This document shows positions 10,968-22,074 of a stretch of DNA of 64,000 nucleotides, in pieces; position 1 is the first letter of the stretch; every line of letters starts with the position of its first letter. The position numbers and the translations under genes are program-made. The notes under the pieces are model-generated. The model searched no databases. It saw only the letters and a program-made list of their open reading frames with translations, and was not told the DNA's origin. The DNA is from Paramarasmius palmivorus (taxonomy: Eukaryota > Basidiomycota > Agaricomycetes > Agaricales > Marasmiaceae). The stretch spans positions 248,001 to 312,000 of the forward strand of contig JAYKXP010000036.1 of NCBI GenBank assembly GCA_037176845.1, read 5' to 3'.

Positions 10968-12119
10968 GCTCTGTCTGAAGGATTAAACTGTATAGAGGAT
11001 GGTCAGACGATGCCAATATTTAAGGTTCATGAAACTCACCAAACATTACGAGTGAGAAGCGTGCTGCAATACGAGAACACGTCAGACAAGAGTGTACAGA
11101 GTGAATGACGGTTTTGCTGTTGAGGACGAATACCCGTGTTCGGAGCATCAGATGGGTCATGTTTGGATGACTTCGATGTGGCCGCAATGATCGCTGAATA
11201 TTGGAACAACTTAAAGGAGCTATCTCCGATGCATTGGTGCCATAACTTGAGGGTTAAGAACAAATTCTTTGGAGAATCTTGTGTATGAACACGCTCGTAG
11301 ACTTCGCCGAAGCTTCGTGGATGCGGTAGATGCTTCTTGGGCGGCCTTGACGCAAAGAAATGAGTTACATCATTGCGTCATGAGATAATGAGTACAAACC
11401 AGCCACCAGCTCTCGACGGGGCCACCTTGTGACAGCTAATGTGTTGCTACATGATGAGCGGGAAGGCTGTTTGATGAGAGAAGCAATAAGGTTGTGTCGG
11501 GATTTTGGAGGCCACTAATTCTGTAGACAGGTGCCTGTCGACCGGCGATTCTACGTATCCGAAGTGGGGTGAACACCATAGACTTCCTCGCCTCCACACA
11601 AGCCGGATCTCCAGGTGTGCTCCAAGTACTATGTCACATACTGATGCTGTGAAGACGGAGCATCTACAGTTTCGTGCGCCTGGCGTCTTTATGGTCGAGT
11701 TCCGATGGTAGCTGCCGGTCAAAGTTCGACAATTGGCATCCCATTTGCCTGAGAATAATGATCTAGATTCATTGGATCTGTTGTCTACAGCCTAGGTTAC
11801 TTGAGGCTCACCCTGGGACTATCTCATTAGTTTGAAGTCAGCTGAGTTGAATGTCATGACAGGGATAGATACGTACTGCGCCTTTGTCTGATAGTGTCGT
11901 CCCAATCGCACCTTCTGTCTGTCCGTACTCACATCTTCGGCTCGCGAAGCCTTTTGCTCGACCTAGGCCTTGTCTCCTAATCATTCCGTCTTTTGCCGCT
12001 CCTTCTGGGTAACATCAATGATGCTGTTTAATATCGGCGTGCAGAGACCAAGCATATGTAACTCTTTGAAGTTGTAAGCGGAGGAACTTGGGAACAAGTG
12101 TGTGTCAGCTTATTCAAAT

Positions 12120-12720
12120 GAGGGTTAGCATCAGATACGCACCGTTTGGCACATCCTTGTCATTCATGGTAAAGACGCATTCCAGAGACAGCCTCTGGAT
12201 GGCCTCAAAGATGAGGAGGGTCGTTATTACAGACATGTCGACGCGTTCATCACTAATGTCGAGAAGAGACAGTGAATGAGGAACTGTGGGAAACTCCTAC
12301 TTCTCGAGCTCCCACGTTTCTCTGGACTGAGCGCTACGTCCATGGCCATTGCGGCAGCAAATCAGAGTTCAAAGGTCTGAATAGGTCACTCAGCCCCATT
12401 TTCTAACCTCTTCTTCAGTTTCTCCGATAACGTGCCCGGCCATTGGAGACGTGATATGGAAGCGCTATGCAAAAGGATTTCGATGAACCTGAAGTTCTGA
12501 TATCGATAGCCTGGGCGCCCTGTTGTAATGAAATGATGCCCCACAGCATCCACAGGAAGAACAAAATCTGCCATACGATGTAAAGGATCCTTGTTCGGAA
12601 CTTGGCTTTCGGGAGTCAATGTCGTCAGAAGCGTCTTGTGGTCAACTGGGTTCGGGAGAAGGCCGCCTACCTACATTCATCCTTTCTTTTCAGGGCGCAT
12701 ATTGGTCTGCGGGATGTCTA
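12120..12720 (-). pseudogene. Unrecognised minus-strand gene or gene remnant
   Basis: Two segments read like real exons on the minus strand. One (about 12652-12386) gives PVDHKTLLTTLTPESQVP, MADFVLPVDAVGHHFITTG and SRLQWPGTLSEKLKKRLENG before a stop. The other (about 12275-12142) gives LDISDERVDMSVITTLLIFE and CVFTMNDKDVPNG before a GTGCGT donor. I do not recognise the family, found no clear start codon and could not close a full model, so it may be a decayed gene or one with unusual splicing. Its place between pyranose oxidase and AUDH makes it a candidate third cluster member, but there is no functional evidence. Confidence 0.3.
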
Positions 12721-13085
12721 ATGAAGAAACCTGCCTACTCACAAGACCGTTACCAATAATCATACCGTTGAACCGTCTATTGCCCGCAATGGTTTAGGAA
12801 TTAGTTCTATGCACGGTTTACGGTATTACAGGTATAACAAAGTGGGTACTGCGCCGCTCCGCCAGAGTATACATTCTTGTAATCCCTAAAGATGATCTAA
12901 CCTTTGTCCACTATCTCCTTCTCAAGTAGGGTTTCGGTATCTTCGATTCGATGACGAATGGCTATCAATATATGGGATTACTGCATGCGTCTGAGGCCTG
13001 ATACCTACGGACAAAGTGGTCAAAAACGATGACGAATTGTGGCCAACTTCTCCCGTGGCTCACAGCCAACTAGCGGTTGAAACGT

Positions 13086-13092
13086 TATAAAA
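13086..13092 (+). promoter_or_regulatory. TATA box of pyranose 2-oxidase
   Basis: A perfect TATAAAA lies 76 bp before the ATG at 13168, a usual distance for a TATA-driven, inducible fungal gene. Confidence 0.6.
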
Positions 13093-13167
13093 CCCGATAC
13101 GGGAACTGTCTGAACTATCGTGGCATTCCCATCTTTTTCAAGTACTTGCAGCTCTGTATATTCAAGT

Positions 13168-15856
13168 ATGTCTCAACAACAGGTACGTGCCTCGTTCTAG
13201 TCTTTCGCAGACAGGACGCTAATGTATCTCTTTAGGCAGCCTACAAGGCAGATGTGAGTTGCACATCGTTACTATCTTGAGAGTAAAGTAAACTCAAGTG
13301 AACTCAAGGTCTTCATTGCTGGTGGAGGCCCCATCGGGGCAACACTTGCAAAATACTTCATTGATGCCGGTTACAAAGTTTGCTTGTTTCCTATCTTCGC
13401 TCAAGTCGGTGTCTGACATTCAAGCTGGTGAAGGTCATTATAGCCGAGCTCGGTGCAGCGTATGTCGTCTAGGCAATCCCTAACATTGATGTCTAATGCG
13501 CCCAATAGTGACAGCTTCAACTTTACGAAGGACAAGAACGGGAAGTGAGTAGATCTCTCGTGTTATTTTCATGCCATTCTTGATGGAATGCATGCAGCGA
13601 AATCTGCGTGCCAGGAGCGCACAAGAAGAATGAGATTGAGTATCAAAAGGTGAATGATGTCTTGTTTTGAAGTGGCGACTCCATATTAAAACGATGTTCA
13701 CGTAGGACATTGACCGCTTTGTGAAGTAAGTGAATCCTCGTCTGCTCAGCTGCATTTGCGCTCATCTAACAACCTGCTTTCAGCGTTATCAGGGTCATTC
13801 GTTTTGCGTTTTCAATCTGTCCGCTGTGATTGATATCTTCTATAGGGCGCTTTGAGCCCCGTTTCAGTACCGGTGAGGGGATTTACCGACGACACTTTGG
13901 ACCCCAGCGCTTGGAATGCGGAGTAGGTCGATTCTCAGCGCCAGCAGTTACAGCTAACACGACAATTTTACATAGTGGAAGCCAACCTCCCGTTACTAAC
14001 GGGAAGAATCCCTGCCAGGATGTGAATGAGAATCTATCTGCAGAGGCCGTTACACATGTTGTCGGTGGCATGTCGGTGGGTACTAATATAGTTACGGGTA
14101 AGAAGTCCTTCTCTAAGGTCTCACTGTTTCTAGACACACTGGACGTGCGCAACTCCAAGATTCAATGAGGATATCGAGAGGCCCACCCTTATAGAGAATA
14201 AGGAAGATAACAAAGCGGAATGGGAACGCCTTTACACAGCAGCTGAGGACATCATCGGGACGAACTCGGATGCATTCGACCAGTCCATTAGGCACACCCT
14301 GGTGCTACGTACGCTGCAAGACGCGTACCGCTCCCGCACATTCAAGCCTATTCCCCTTGCGTGCCACCGTTTGCCGAACCCTGAATACGTTTACTGGCAT
14401 GCGGCGGATAGGATTTACGAGCACATTTATAATGATCCCGCGAAGAAGGCGAACTTCACCCTCCTGACCAACACGCGCTGTACCAACTTCGAGCTAGTGG
14501 ATGATCCAAGTACCAACAAGAAAGTAAGACTCGCAAAATTGAAGAATTTCCTTGCAGATGCACACACACCCGAAAACGATGTCTTCTATGTGGATGCAAA
14601 GTACTTCATTGTTGCTGCTGGGGCTGTTGCGACTCCTCAGGTCTGTGATCACACTTGCTCGGGATAGTGGCCAGCTTGTTCTGACTGGAAGCCTAGATCT
14701 TGTTCAAGACCGACATGCAAGTCAATAAGAATCCAAATAAGCCGCTATTCCCCAACCTGGTACGTGACATGCACTTTTGCCTGTTCAAGCACTCACTCTT
14801 GTACACAGGGGAAGTACATCACTGAGCAGCCGTGGGCAGAATTATTGCAGTTGAATTCTTCTCGTTAAACTGACGGAATAATCTAGACTGTCATTCTGTC
14901 AAGTCATTCTCAAGAAGGAATTGATCGACTTGATTCCGACAAATCCGTACAAACTTGATTGGTGGAAAGAGAAGGTTGAAAAGCAGCAAAAGAATCACCC
15001 AGAGGATCCTCTTCAATTCCCTTACACGTGAGCACCTTTTCAACTCTCATTACTGAGATTAAACAACGTGCAGGGATCCCGAGCCTCAAGTAACATCTCC
15101 GTTTACAAAGGAGAAACCTTGGCATACACAAGTAGGTGAAAATTCGACTTTGATACTCAGTCAATTACTCACTGTGTTTTTTTACCGTCATTGTGCAGAT
15201 TCACCGCGACGCGTTCTCATATGGCGATGTCGCCGCTACCCTCGACACTCGCACCATCGTTGACTTGCGTTTCTTTGGTTATGTCGAGCCAAATGAAAAG
15301 AACACCATTACATTCGAGAAGGGGTACACCGATGCCTACGGCATGCCTCAGCCGACTTTCACTTTCAACATGGGAGTTGATGACAACAAGCGTGCTCACG
15401 CTATGATGACCGAGTCAGTTTTATAATTCCATGTAGTATGACCAAAGTTGACATCTAGTTCAGTATGTGCGATGTGGCGAGCAAACTCGGTGGCTACCTT
15501 CCTGGTTCGGCGCCACAATTCATGTCTCGAGGACTGGCGCTTCATCTCGGTATGACATACAGCCATTTCTTCGACTATTTCTCTAACTCCTCGTTTTCTA
15601 TCAGGTGGGACAGTCCGTGCTGGGTAATTTAAGTTTCTTCCATTCTTACGACAAGCTGACTTGGCGTCACAGGTTGGACAAGAATACCCACGTTGCGGAT
15701 ACCTATTGCAAGGTCTACGATTTCGACAATCTCTACGTCGCAGGCAACGGCGTTATTCCAACCGGCTTCGGGGCAAACCCGACTCTCACGTCTATCGGAT
15801 ATGCTATTCGTACCGCTGAGAATATCATTGGGAAGCTGAAGGCGGGATCGAAATGA
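13168..15856 (+). CDS. P2O: Pyranose 2-oxidase
   Basis: A GMC-family flavoprotein that oxidises glucose and other pyranoses at C2 with O2, giving 2-keto-sugars and H2O2; in wood-decay fungi it feeds peroxidases. Nineteen exons splice to exactly 572 codons. The N-terminal FAD fold shows [17 protein letters not shown] (residues 12-28). The motif [12 protein letters not shown] carries His143, the expected covalent flavin site. His504 in LALHLGGT and Asn547 in [10 protein letters not shown] are the expected catalytic pair, spaced as in known enzymes. The substrate-loop region and [12 protein letters not shown] are intact. It is about 50 residues shorter than well-studied homologs (about 620 aa), chiefly at the N-terminus, where no propeptide or signal is seen. 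It ends 87 bp from the convergent epoxide hydrolase. Confidence 0.95.
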
Positions 15857-15943
15857 GAGTCGCCAGCATCCCAGGGTGTCCCATATATGATCGTCAATGT
15901 AGTGTTTCGTCCGATTGTACAATAACTCCAGTTTACCGTCGGT

Positions 15944-17484
15944 TCAATAGCCATCTTTTCCAGCCACAACTCCGAATGCGGGTCCGTTTCGCCCAAACAT
16001 TTTGCGTAAGTCATCCACGAGTTCGTCGGGTTTCTCATGTGCTGCAAAGTGACCACCAGAATCGTGGCGAGACTCAAAGACCAAGTTCTTCTCATTGATC
16101 CATCTGTAGATACATAATGATAAGGGAACGGACTCGAAATGAGATAAGTTGACGTACGATCTTGGAGGAACCCAAAGGTCTTTAGGGAAGTAAGAATTTC
16201 CTAGTGGCACCACGGCGTCCGTCCTCGTCTCTGCACGATTTTGCATATACTCATAGTAAATTCGGATAGAGGCCGCTGGTCCGGAGCGAGAGAACCAATA
16301 GATAGAAACCCAGGTCAGGACTAATGAAGAGATCATTATCAGATCTGCCAATAACAAACGCATTCGACCTACTTTCATCGTCTTCCCAAGGATACGAGTC
16401 CGTCCAGTTGACTAGTTTCTCGTAAATCCAGGCAAGAAGACCAACAGGAGAGTCAGAGAGGCTGTATCCAAGGGTTTGCGGTTGTGTCGATTGTTCGGCG
16501 AAATAGCCACTTCCTTTTTCTTCGAACCACTTAGATCGCTCAATGCCGGCTTTCTCTGCATCAGTGTATCCTTCTGGAGGGTCGGTTTCTGGCTTTTGAC
16601 CACTGAAGGGAATACTATACGTTAAGAATTATGTTTGGGTTATAGCATATATTCACCCACAATTGAAGATTAGTATGCCAAGCTTTGACGTGGGTTGGAC
16701 CGTAAGTCGCAGCAATGGCGCGGGTGATCTGCGTGGATGTGGAATCAATGCGCATACATTTGGCGGAAGGATGCCTACGATATAGCCCCAGTCCCCGCCT
16801 TGTGTCACTTTCAAACATGTTAGCTGGCGTGACAGCAAGAAAATCCAGATTTCTTACCGTATTCGTTGTAGCCTAGCGCGAGCATCAATTTATGTCCAAC
16901 CTGGGTTTCAGTTTCATCAACTATGAACTCATGCTACTAAAAATTGAATAACACGCGCCTCAGCATATTGGGCAATAGAAAATCCTTTCTTGTTTGAGCC
17001 TTCGGAGAACCCGTATCCTGGGAGGCCGACGGCGACGACGTGGAAGCTAGGGGTACCAGTGGTCAAGAGTGGGAGGATCTTGCGAGCCTCAACGAAGCTT
17101 CCTGGCCCTAGATCGACACGTATAAGTAAACTATCAAATCTGTAACTCATTCAAGAGTCACCGACAGCCATGAACAAATAGAAGAGGGATTGCGTTCTCT
17201 GTAATCTCGCTTCTCTTGTGAACATAATGGATAGAGAGAGACCCAAAGCCATCGACCTCAATTTCTCTGATGAATTGAGGAAGTTCGTCATTGAGAGACT
17301 TTTCGTGGGCTTTCCAATTGTAGCCATCCTTCCATCTGTTGACTAGGCGTTTGACATCGTTGAGAGGTGCTCCGTACAGCCATCCAGCGTCGTCGAGTTC
17401 GTCGGGGAAACGGACAAGATCGAGTTTCTGCCGAAGGAGAGAGATCGACATTTCCGGGATAGAGATGATAAAGGGAGATTCCAT
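15944..17484 (-). CDS. Epoxide hydrolase, alpha/beta-hydrolase with EHN domain
   Basis: A microsomal-type epoxide hydrolase that adds water to epoxides. The N-terminal EHN domain begins [20 protein letters not shown] and contains [14 protein letters not shown] and WRDGYN-like [11 protein letters not shown]. After splicing, [19 protein letters not shown] gives the HGWPGS oxyanion motif, [14 protein letters not shown] follows, and TQGGDWGYI carries the nucleophilic Asp. The lid region has [19 protein letters not shown], and near the end [17 protein letters not shown] carries the catalytic His. The ATG at 17484 is preferred over in-frame upstream codons because it begins the EHN domain directly. 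About eight short introns are present. The substrate is unknown; proximity to the sugar-oxidation pair may be chance. Confidence 0.88.
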
Positions 17485-18111
17485 GTTGGTTACCACTGGA
17501 GCTTTGTCGAGAGTTTGGGGGCAGGTAATGATGGATGAGAGGAAGAGATGGTTGTTCGACTCTTACTGGATCCACAGATGCCGGCGGTGCCGTCGGGAAG
17601 TGCCGACGCAACAGCTATTCCCAGGATATTCTGCATTTCTAATTTAAATTTTAAACGCCATACGTCGACTTTCGGGACAAGGAGTCAAAGTACCTCTGAG
17701 TACCTTCGCGTTTTTCTCTTCTTTGACAAGAAAAAACATGGCGTCTGTGGAACTGACTTGGCATGGTCGCCGTTTTGCTGGCCTTTTTCTTGCTTGTGGT
17801 TCTACGGCTTTTGATACCCTCAACACTGAAGTTTCCGGCTGGTTAACTCGTCCTTGAGCTTAAGTACTGTTTTGAGCACTCGCGAGGCCCGGTGCTGCTC
17901 ATACTCTGCTCGAACGGGCAATCTCGTTCGCCGGTGGAGGATTTTGGAGGACGAAACACGTGTCGTGACAGGCAGGAAGACAAAACCAAACAAGAAGCGC
18001 CTATAAATTGGGGGCTCAGCTTGAGTTCCTTCTTCCTTCCTTACCACCACCATCTACTAGATCAGAACGCGTAACAGGTCACCTCTTCCAACATCATCGA
18101 CATCGCCAGCC
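17485..18111. other. Intergenic spacer
   Basis: About 630 bp between the divergent epoxide hydrolase and the secreted Gly-rich protein. Frames at 17644-17826 (minus) and 17548-17814 (plus) show no motif. The right side carries a TATA box at 18002. Confidence 0.45.
18002..18008 (+). promoter_or_regulatory. TATA box of the secreted Gly-rich protein
   Basis: TATAAAT lies 110 bp before the ATG at 18112 and is followed by a T/C-rich tract, a common core-promoter layout in highly expressed fungal genes. Confidence 0.5.
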
Positions 18112-18734
18112 ATGTTCAGCTATCTCAGACTTCTCGCCATTGCCATCTTCATCATCGCAGTCTCCATGTCGAACCAACGCGTTGACGCGCTCGCTCTTCC
18201 TGCACCCGCCCTCATTCCGCGTAGAAACCATGACTCCTCGTCTCCCACGCCGGGCGTAGCCGCGTTTGCCGGTCCCGGAGGTAACGCCGAGGGTGGATCC
18301 GTCAGTCAATCCAATGAGGGAAGCACGCTGCCTATTAACGTTTTGTCGAGTAAGTCATCCATCTTTTGCTTTCCTGCTGTACGCTCAACAGTTGTGCTAC
18401 AGACAACGCTGGCAATGGAGGTGACGCTAGTTCAAAATCGGGGATAATTCACGACACTCCTTACAAGTCTGCTCGAAGTGCGATAGCTGCGAGTCTTGTC
18501 AACAAAAGCAACATTCTCCACACCCTGCGAGCACAAACGACTTCGATGGCCCTGGCGGCCAGGCCTATGGCGAATCGGCGTACAGAGGCGCTGAACACGA
18601 CGATCGTCTACGATCGCCTCTGCTTGGTCTCAACCTTATCCCTTGTAAGTGCTCTATACGCCTCCGATAGAACGTGTTCACTGACTATATGCGCATTTCT
18701 AGCTGGCCGCGGAGACGGAACTGGTCTGCTTTGA
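18112..18734 (+). CDS. Small secreted glycine/serine-rich protein
   Basis: The first exon gives a clear signal peptide (MFSYLRLLAIAIFIIAVSMS, then RVDALALPAP) and a mature part rich in Gly, Ser and Asn (FAGPGGNAEGGSVSQSNEGS, then NNAGNG). A later segment gives DFDGPGGQAYGESAYRGAEH, and the last exon after an intron near 18650-18703 ends IPSGRGDGTGLL. The frame of the last two segments agrees, which supports the gene. The middle boundary is unsure: one reading skips an intron and another removes about 47 bp near 18420. I do not recognise a domain; Gly-rich secreted proteins of this sort are common in agaricomycetes and have no known role. The protein would be about 150 residues. Confidence 0.6.
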
Positions 18735-18923
18735 CTCTGATGAATGGAACGACCTGTATACGAACCACAAAGAACTGTACAACACTATTGTATTATTATT
18801 CACCACACATTTGTAGACGTTAAAAACACTTGTAAACCATAATCATACAACAATGGGTATAATATTCCTACACAACACCTAGCAACATGTACAACAATGT
18901 GCTCGTCTTCATCGAATTTTCGT

Positions 18924-19577
18924 TTAAGCACTCGAATCCTTTGGTGCCTTCGCCTGTCTCTTCCCAAAGCCTGCAGAGTCTGTGTTGTCTTGGGGGCCAT
19001 ACGGCTCTCGCAGAATTCTGGGCGATGTCGTCGGCGTTTCGGTCAGACCGGATTCGGACTCGCGGCCGAAGATCCTGTTTCTCGCTGCTTGGTATCTGGC
19101 TTCCCGATCCTTCAGCGATTCAGCAGAAGCGGGGGATGGTGTTCTCGAATCGACATTTGTTTGATTCGGTGTCGGTCGCTTCAGGATCTTGAGAGCTGGC
19201 TGAAATGCAGCCGCCGGTGGTGGCGAGGCTACAGACCGTGACGAAGAAACGTTCACTACTGGCATCGGTGCTGGCACCTTGCTGTCGCTGGGAGAGAAAA
19301 TCATCAGACAAGACAGAAAAATAGGAGAACCAGAGCGTACGCGTCTGCCCATATCTTCTTGTTCGTCTCCTCGTCCGGCAGCTCATCATCGTCTTCATCA
19401 TCCTCCCAATCATCTCGAACTACAGCTTTGGGCTTTGGTGCACGACGCGGATTCTGCAGATGAATAGTCAGAAATAATCCCAAAAGTTTACTGAAAACAA
19501 CTTTCTGAAGGTTCTGAATCATTCCAAGCAGAGTCAGACTCGGAAGAAGACGAGTTTGCGACTGCTGCATTTGCCAT
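18924..19577 (-). CDS. SUZ-domain RNA-binding protein (SZRD1-like)
   Basis: A small intrinsically disordered protein with a SUZ motif, which binds RNA. The start MANAAVANSSSSESDSAW at 19577 is followed, after an intron, by an acidic stretch (VVRDDWEDDEDDDELPDEE), a Ser/Pro-rich linker (PAPMPVVNVSSSRSVASPPP) and the SUZ core KILKRPTPNQTN...SLKDREARYQAARNRIFG. The C-terminus RQAKAPKDSSA is basic. This order resembles human SZRD1. It is head-to-head with the dipeptidase gene, with only 98 bp between start codons. No enzymatic domain is present. Confidence 0.8.
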
Positions 19578-19675
19578 TGTCCAGAACGTTGAACAGCGTG
19601 TGAAATCATTTCATTTCGCTTGAAGCGGATTGGGCGGTCCGTTGACTGCTTATCCTTCTCTCACTGTCACTGACG
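19578..19675. promoter_or_regulatory. 98-bp bidirectional promoter, SUZ gene / dipeptidase
   Basis: The start codons of two divergent genes are 98 bp apart, so both must be driven from this stretch or from inside each other. No TATA box is visible, which fits housekeeping expression. Confidence 0.6.
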
Positions 19676-21535
19676 ATGCCTGCACCTCAAGAGTTCCTCG
19701 ATTTCGTCGACAGCAATGCAGATGTTTTTATTAAGCGTCTCTCGGATGCCGTCTCCATCAAGTCGTAAGTATAAACCGTCGATGCTTCTCTTCTCTTCTT
19801 ATACTTAGGTATCTCTCGACAGTGTTAGTAGTGATCCTGCGTACCGACCAGAAGTGATCAAGATGTCACACTGGATAAGCGAGCAATTCTCAGCTGTCGG
19901 AGTAGAAACCCAGCTTTTCGATCTGGGAAAACAGACGATTGAAGGCAACGAGCTACCTCTTCCACCGGCAGTGCTGGGTAGGATAGGTAACGATCCAAAG
20001 AAGAAAACCGTGCTGGTATATGGTCACTTTGACGTTCAGCCAGTGCGTCTCATTTCATAGATCGAAGGAGTTTGTATCTTATCTCTTTTTCAGGCCAACA
20101 AATCGGATGGTTGGTCAACTGAGCCGTTCACCTTGACCATCCAGGAAAATGAACAACTCGTCGGGCGCGGATCTTCGGATGACAAAGGACCTGTACTTGG
20201 CTGGTTGAATGTCCTGCAATATCACCATCAACAGAAGAAGGAGCTTCCTGTCAACTTGAGATGCTGCTTCGAAGGCATGGAAGAGAGTGGCAGTGAAGGA
20301 CTCGACGATTTGGTTAAGCGCGAATCTAAGCCTGGAGGATGGTTCGATGGTGTTGATTGCGTTTGCATTGTACGTATGACGCTCGTGATTCTCTGACCTA
20401 TCCTAATACTCTATGCAACAGTCAGACAACTATTGGCTCAACACTCGCACGCCCGTAATCACCTATGGCTTACGAGGAATTCAATACTTCAAGCTCGTTG
20501 TCTCTGGGCCCGCAAAGGATCTCCACTCTGGTGTCTTCGGTCGTATGGTTCACGAACCTATGACCGACCTGATACATCTCATGGGAAAACTCGTTGACTG
20601 TAAAGGAAACATTCTTATTCCTGGCGTCGATGATATGGTTTCCGTTGCAGACGCGGATGAGAGGTGTGTCAAACTGTCGTTTAGTCTTCGCAGATGACTG
20701 ATCGTTGTCTACACAGGAAGCTCTACGAGAAGCTTGACTACAGCATCAAAGATGTGGAGGACTCTGTTGGAGCACCCATTACGCTTTCCACAGACAAGGT
20801 TGATGTTTTGATGGGTCGGATGAGAATGCCTAGTTTATCGTTGCACGGTATCGAAGGTGCATTCTATGGTACTGGTGGAAAGACTGTCATCCCTGCAAAG
20901 GTAATAGGGAAGTTTAGCATTCGGTGCGCTCCAAGTCACTTGTCAGTTTCTTCAGTTCTCAATCTTCCTTTCTATCAATAGCTTGGTTCCACCTCAAACC
21001 CCGGAAAACATCAAACCCCTCGTGGAATCGTACATCAGCTCAGAGTTCGCTAAGCTCGGATCTAAGAACAAATGCGTTTTGGAAACGGATCATGGAGGAA
21101 AGCCATGGGTCACTGATATCAACCACTGGAATTATGAGGCTGCGAAGGCTGCTACTCGAGTAGGAGTATTGATAACCTCCGATGCCGCGTTTGCTGATTA
21201 TCGGTTCAGGCCGTCTACAAGCAGGAACCTGACATGACTCGCGAGGGCGGGTCTATCCCGGTTACACTCACATTCGCTGAATCATTGGGTGTGAACGTTC
21301 TTCTACTCCCGATGGGCCGAGGTGACGATGGAGCACAGTAAGTTGGGTATGCTCTATAATCTCAGAGGTGCTGAGGGTCAATTTATAGTTCTATCAACGA
21401 GAAACTGGATCGATCCAACTTCATCGAAGGGGTAAGTCACCTCCATAATCCCTTAATCAATCATTCAAACTGTTCGTCTAGACTAAGCTTCTCGGAACGT
21501 ACTTGTACGAAGTTGCTTCTCTCTCCCAGTCATAA
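19676..21535 (+). CDS. DUG1: Cytosolic non-specific dipeptidase, M20 family
   Basis: A metallopeptidase that cleaves dipeptides; its yeast ortholog Dug1 cleaves Cys-Gly in glutathione breakdown. Nine exons splice to exactly 478 codons, close to human CNDP2 (475). The metal-binding set is visible: VYGHFDVQP (His and Asp), [10 protein letters not shown] (bridging Asp), [11 protein letters not shown] (catalytic Glu pair). The dimerisation domain holds [12 protein letters not shown]. The C-terminal part [31 protein letters not shown] contributes the last metal His. There is no signal peptide, so it is cytosolic. All introns are 38-60 bp and GT-AG. The function call is firm; the physiological substrate is inferred from orthologs. 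Confidence 0.94.
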
Positions 21536-22074
21536 GTTATCAGAAGTGACAATTGCTGTATCATGGACTACCGAGAAGGATTCCACTCAAACTTGTAGTA
21601 TGTTTTATGTACCAGATCAACAAATATGGATCACATTTGTACCAGCGTCATGGGGAAGAAGGAAATTTAGAACTAGTTGACAACATGGATGAAGAAGAGC
21701 ACGACAATATAGAAGGGCATATACACTGAGAAAGAAAAGGTGACCAACGAAAACAAGGACAGCAAGAGATGGAGGATAGTTATACAAGTGTACAAACTAC
21801 ATGTGGCAGAAGGTCATCGCCATTCCTTGCCCAATAAGACTAGTGAACGTTTCTAGATCGGATAGATCTCCCTATCCGAATTCCCGAGCTATAGTTGTCT
21901 ATGGATGACACTTGATTTGGTAGTCATTGAGTCCGAGGCAAGCAATGTTGAGTTGTGCCATGTACTGTTCCGTCTAGACAATCAACTGCCTATGGATTCC
22001 ACCACAACGACGAGAAACGTAAAGCAAGATTCGAGGTCTAGGTTCAATCTGATTGCCTAGGCGCACCGAGTCAA
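21536..22074. other. Intergenic, convergent 3' ends
   Basis: About 540 bp between the dipeptidase stop and the stop of the EST1-like gene on the other strand. It is A-rich with no open frame of note and should hold both 3' untranslated regions. Confidence 0.5.

Larger units (their letters stand above)
10968..13167. other. Spacer between AUDH and pyranose oxidase
   Basis: About 2.2 kb separates the two divergent sugar-oxidation genes. The AUDH side (10968-12050) has no convincing gene. The middle (about 12120-12720) holds coding-like minus-strand segments, listed separately. The right end carries the pyranose oxidase promoter with a TATA box at 13086. Confidence 0.5.
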
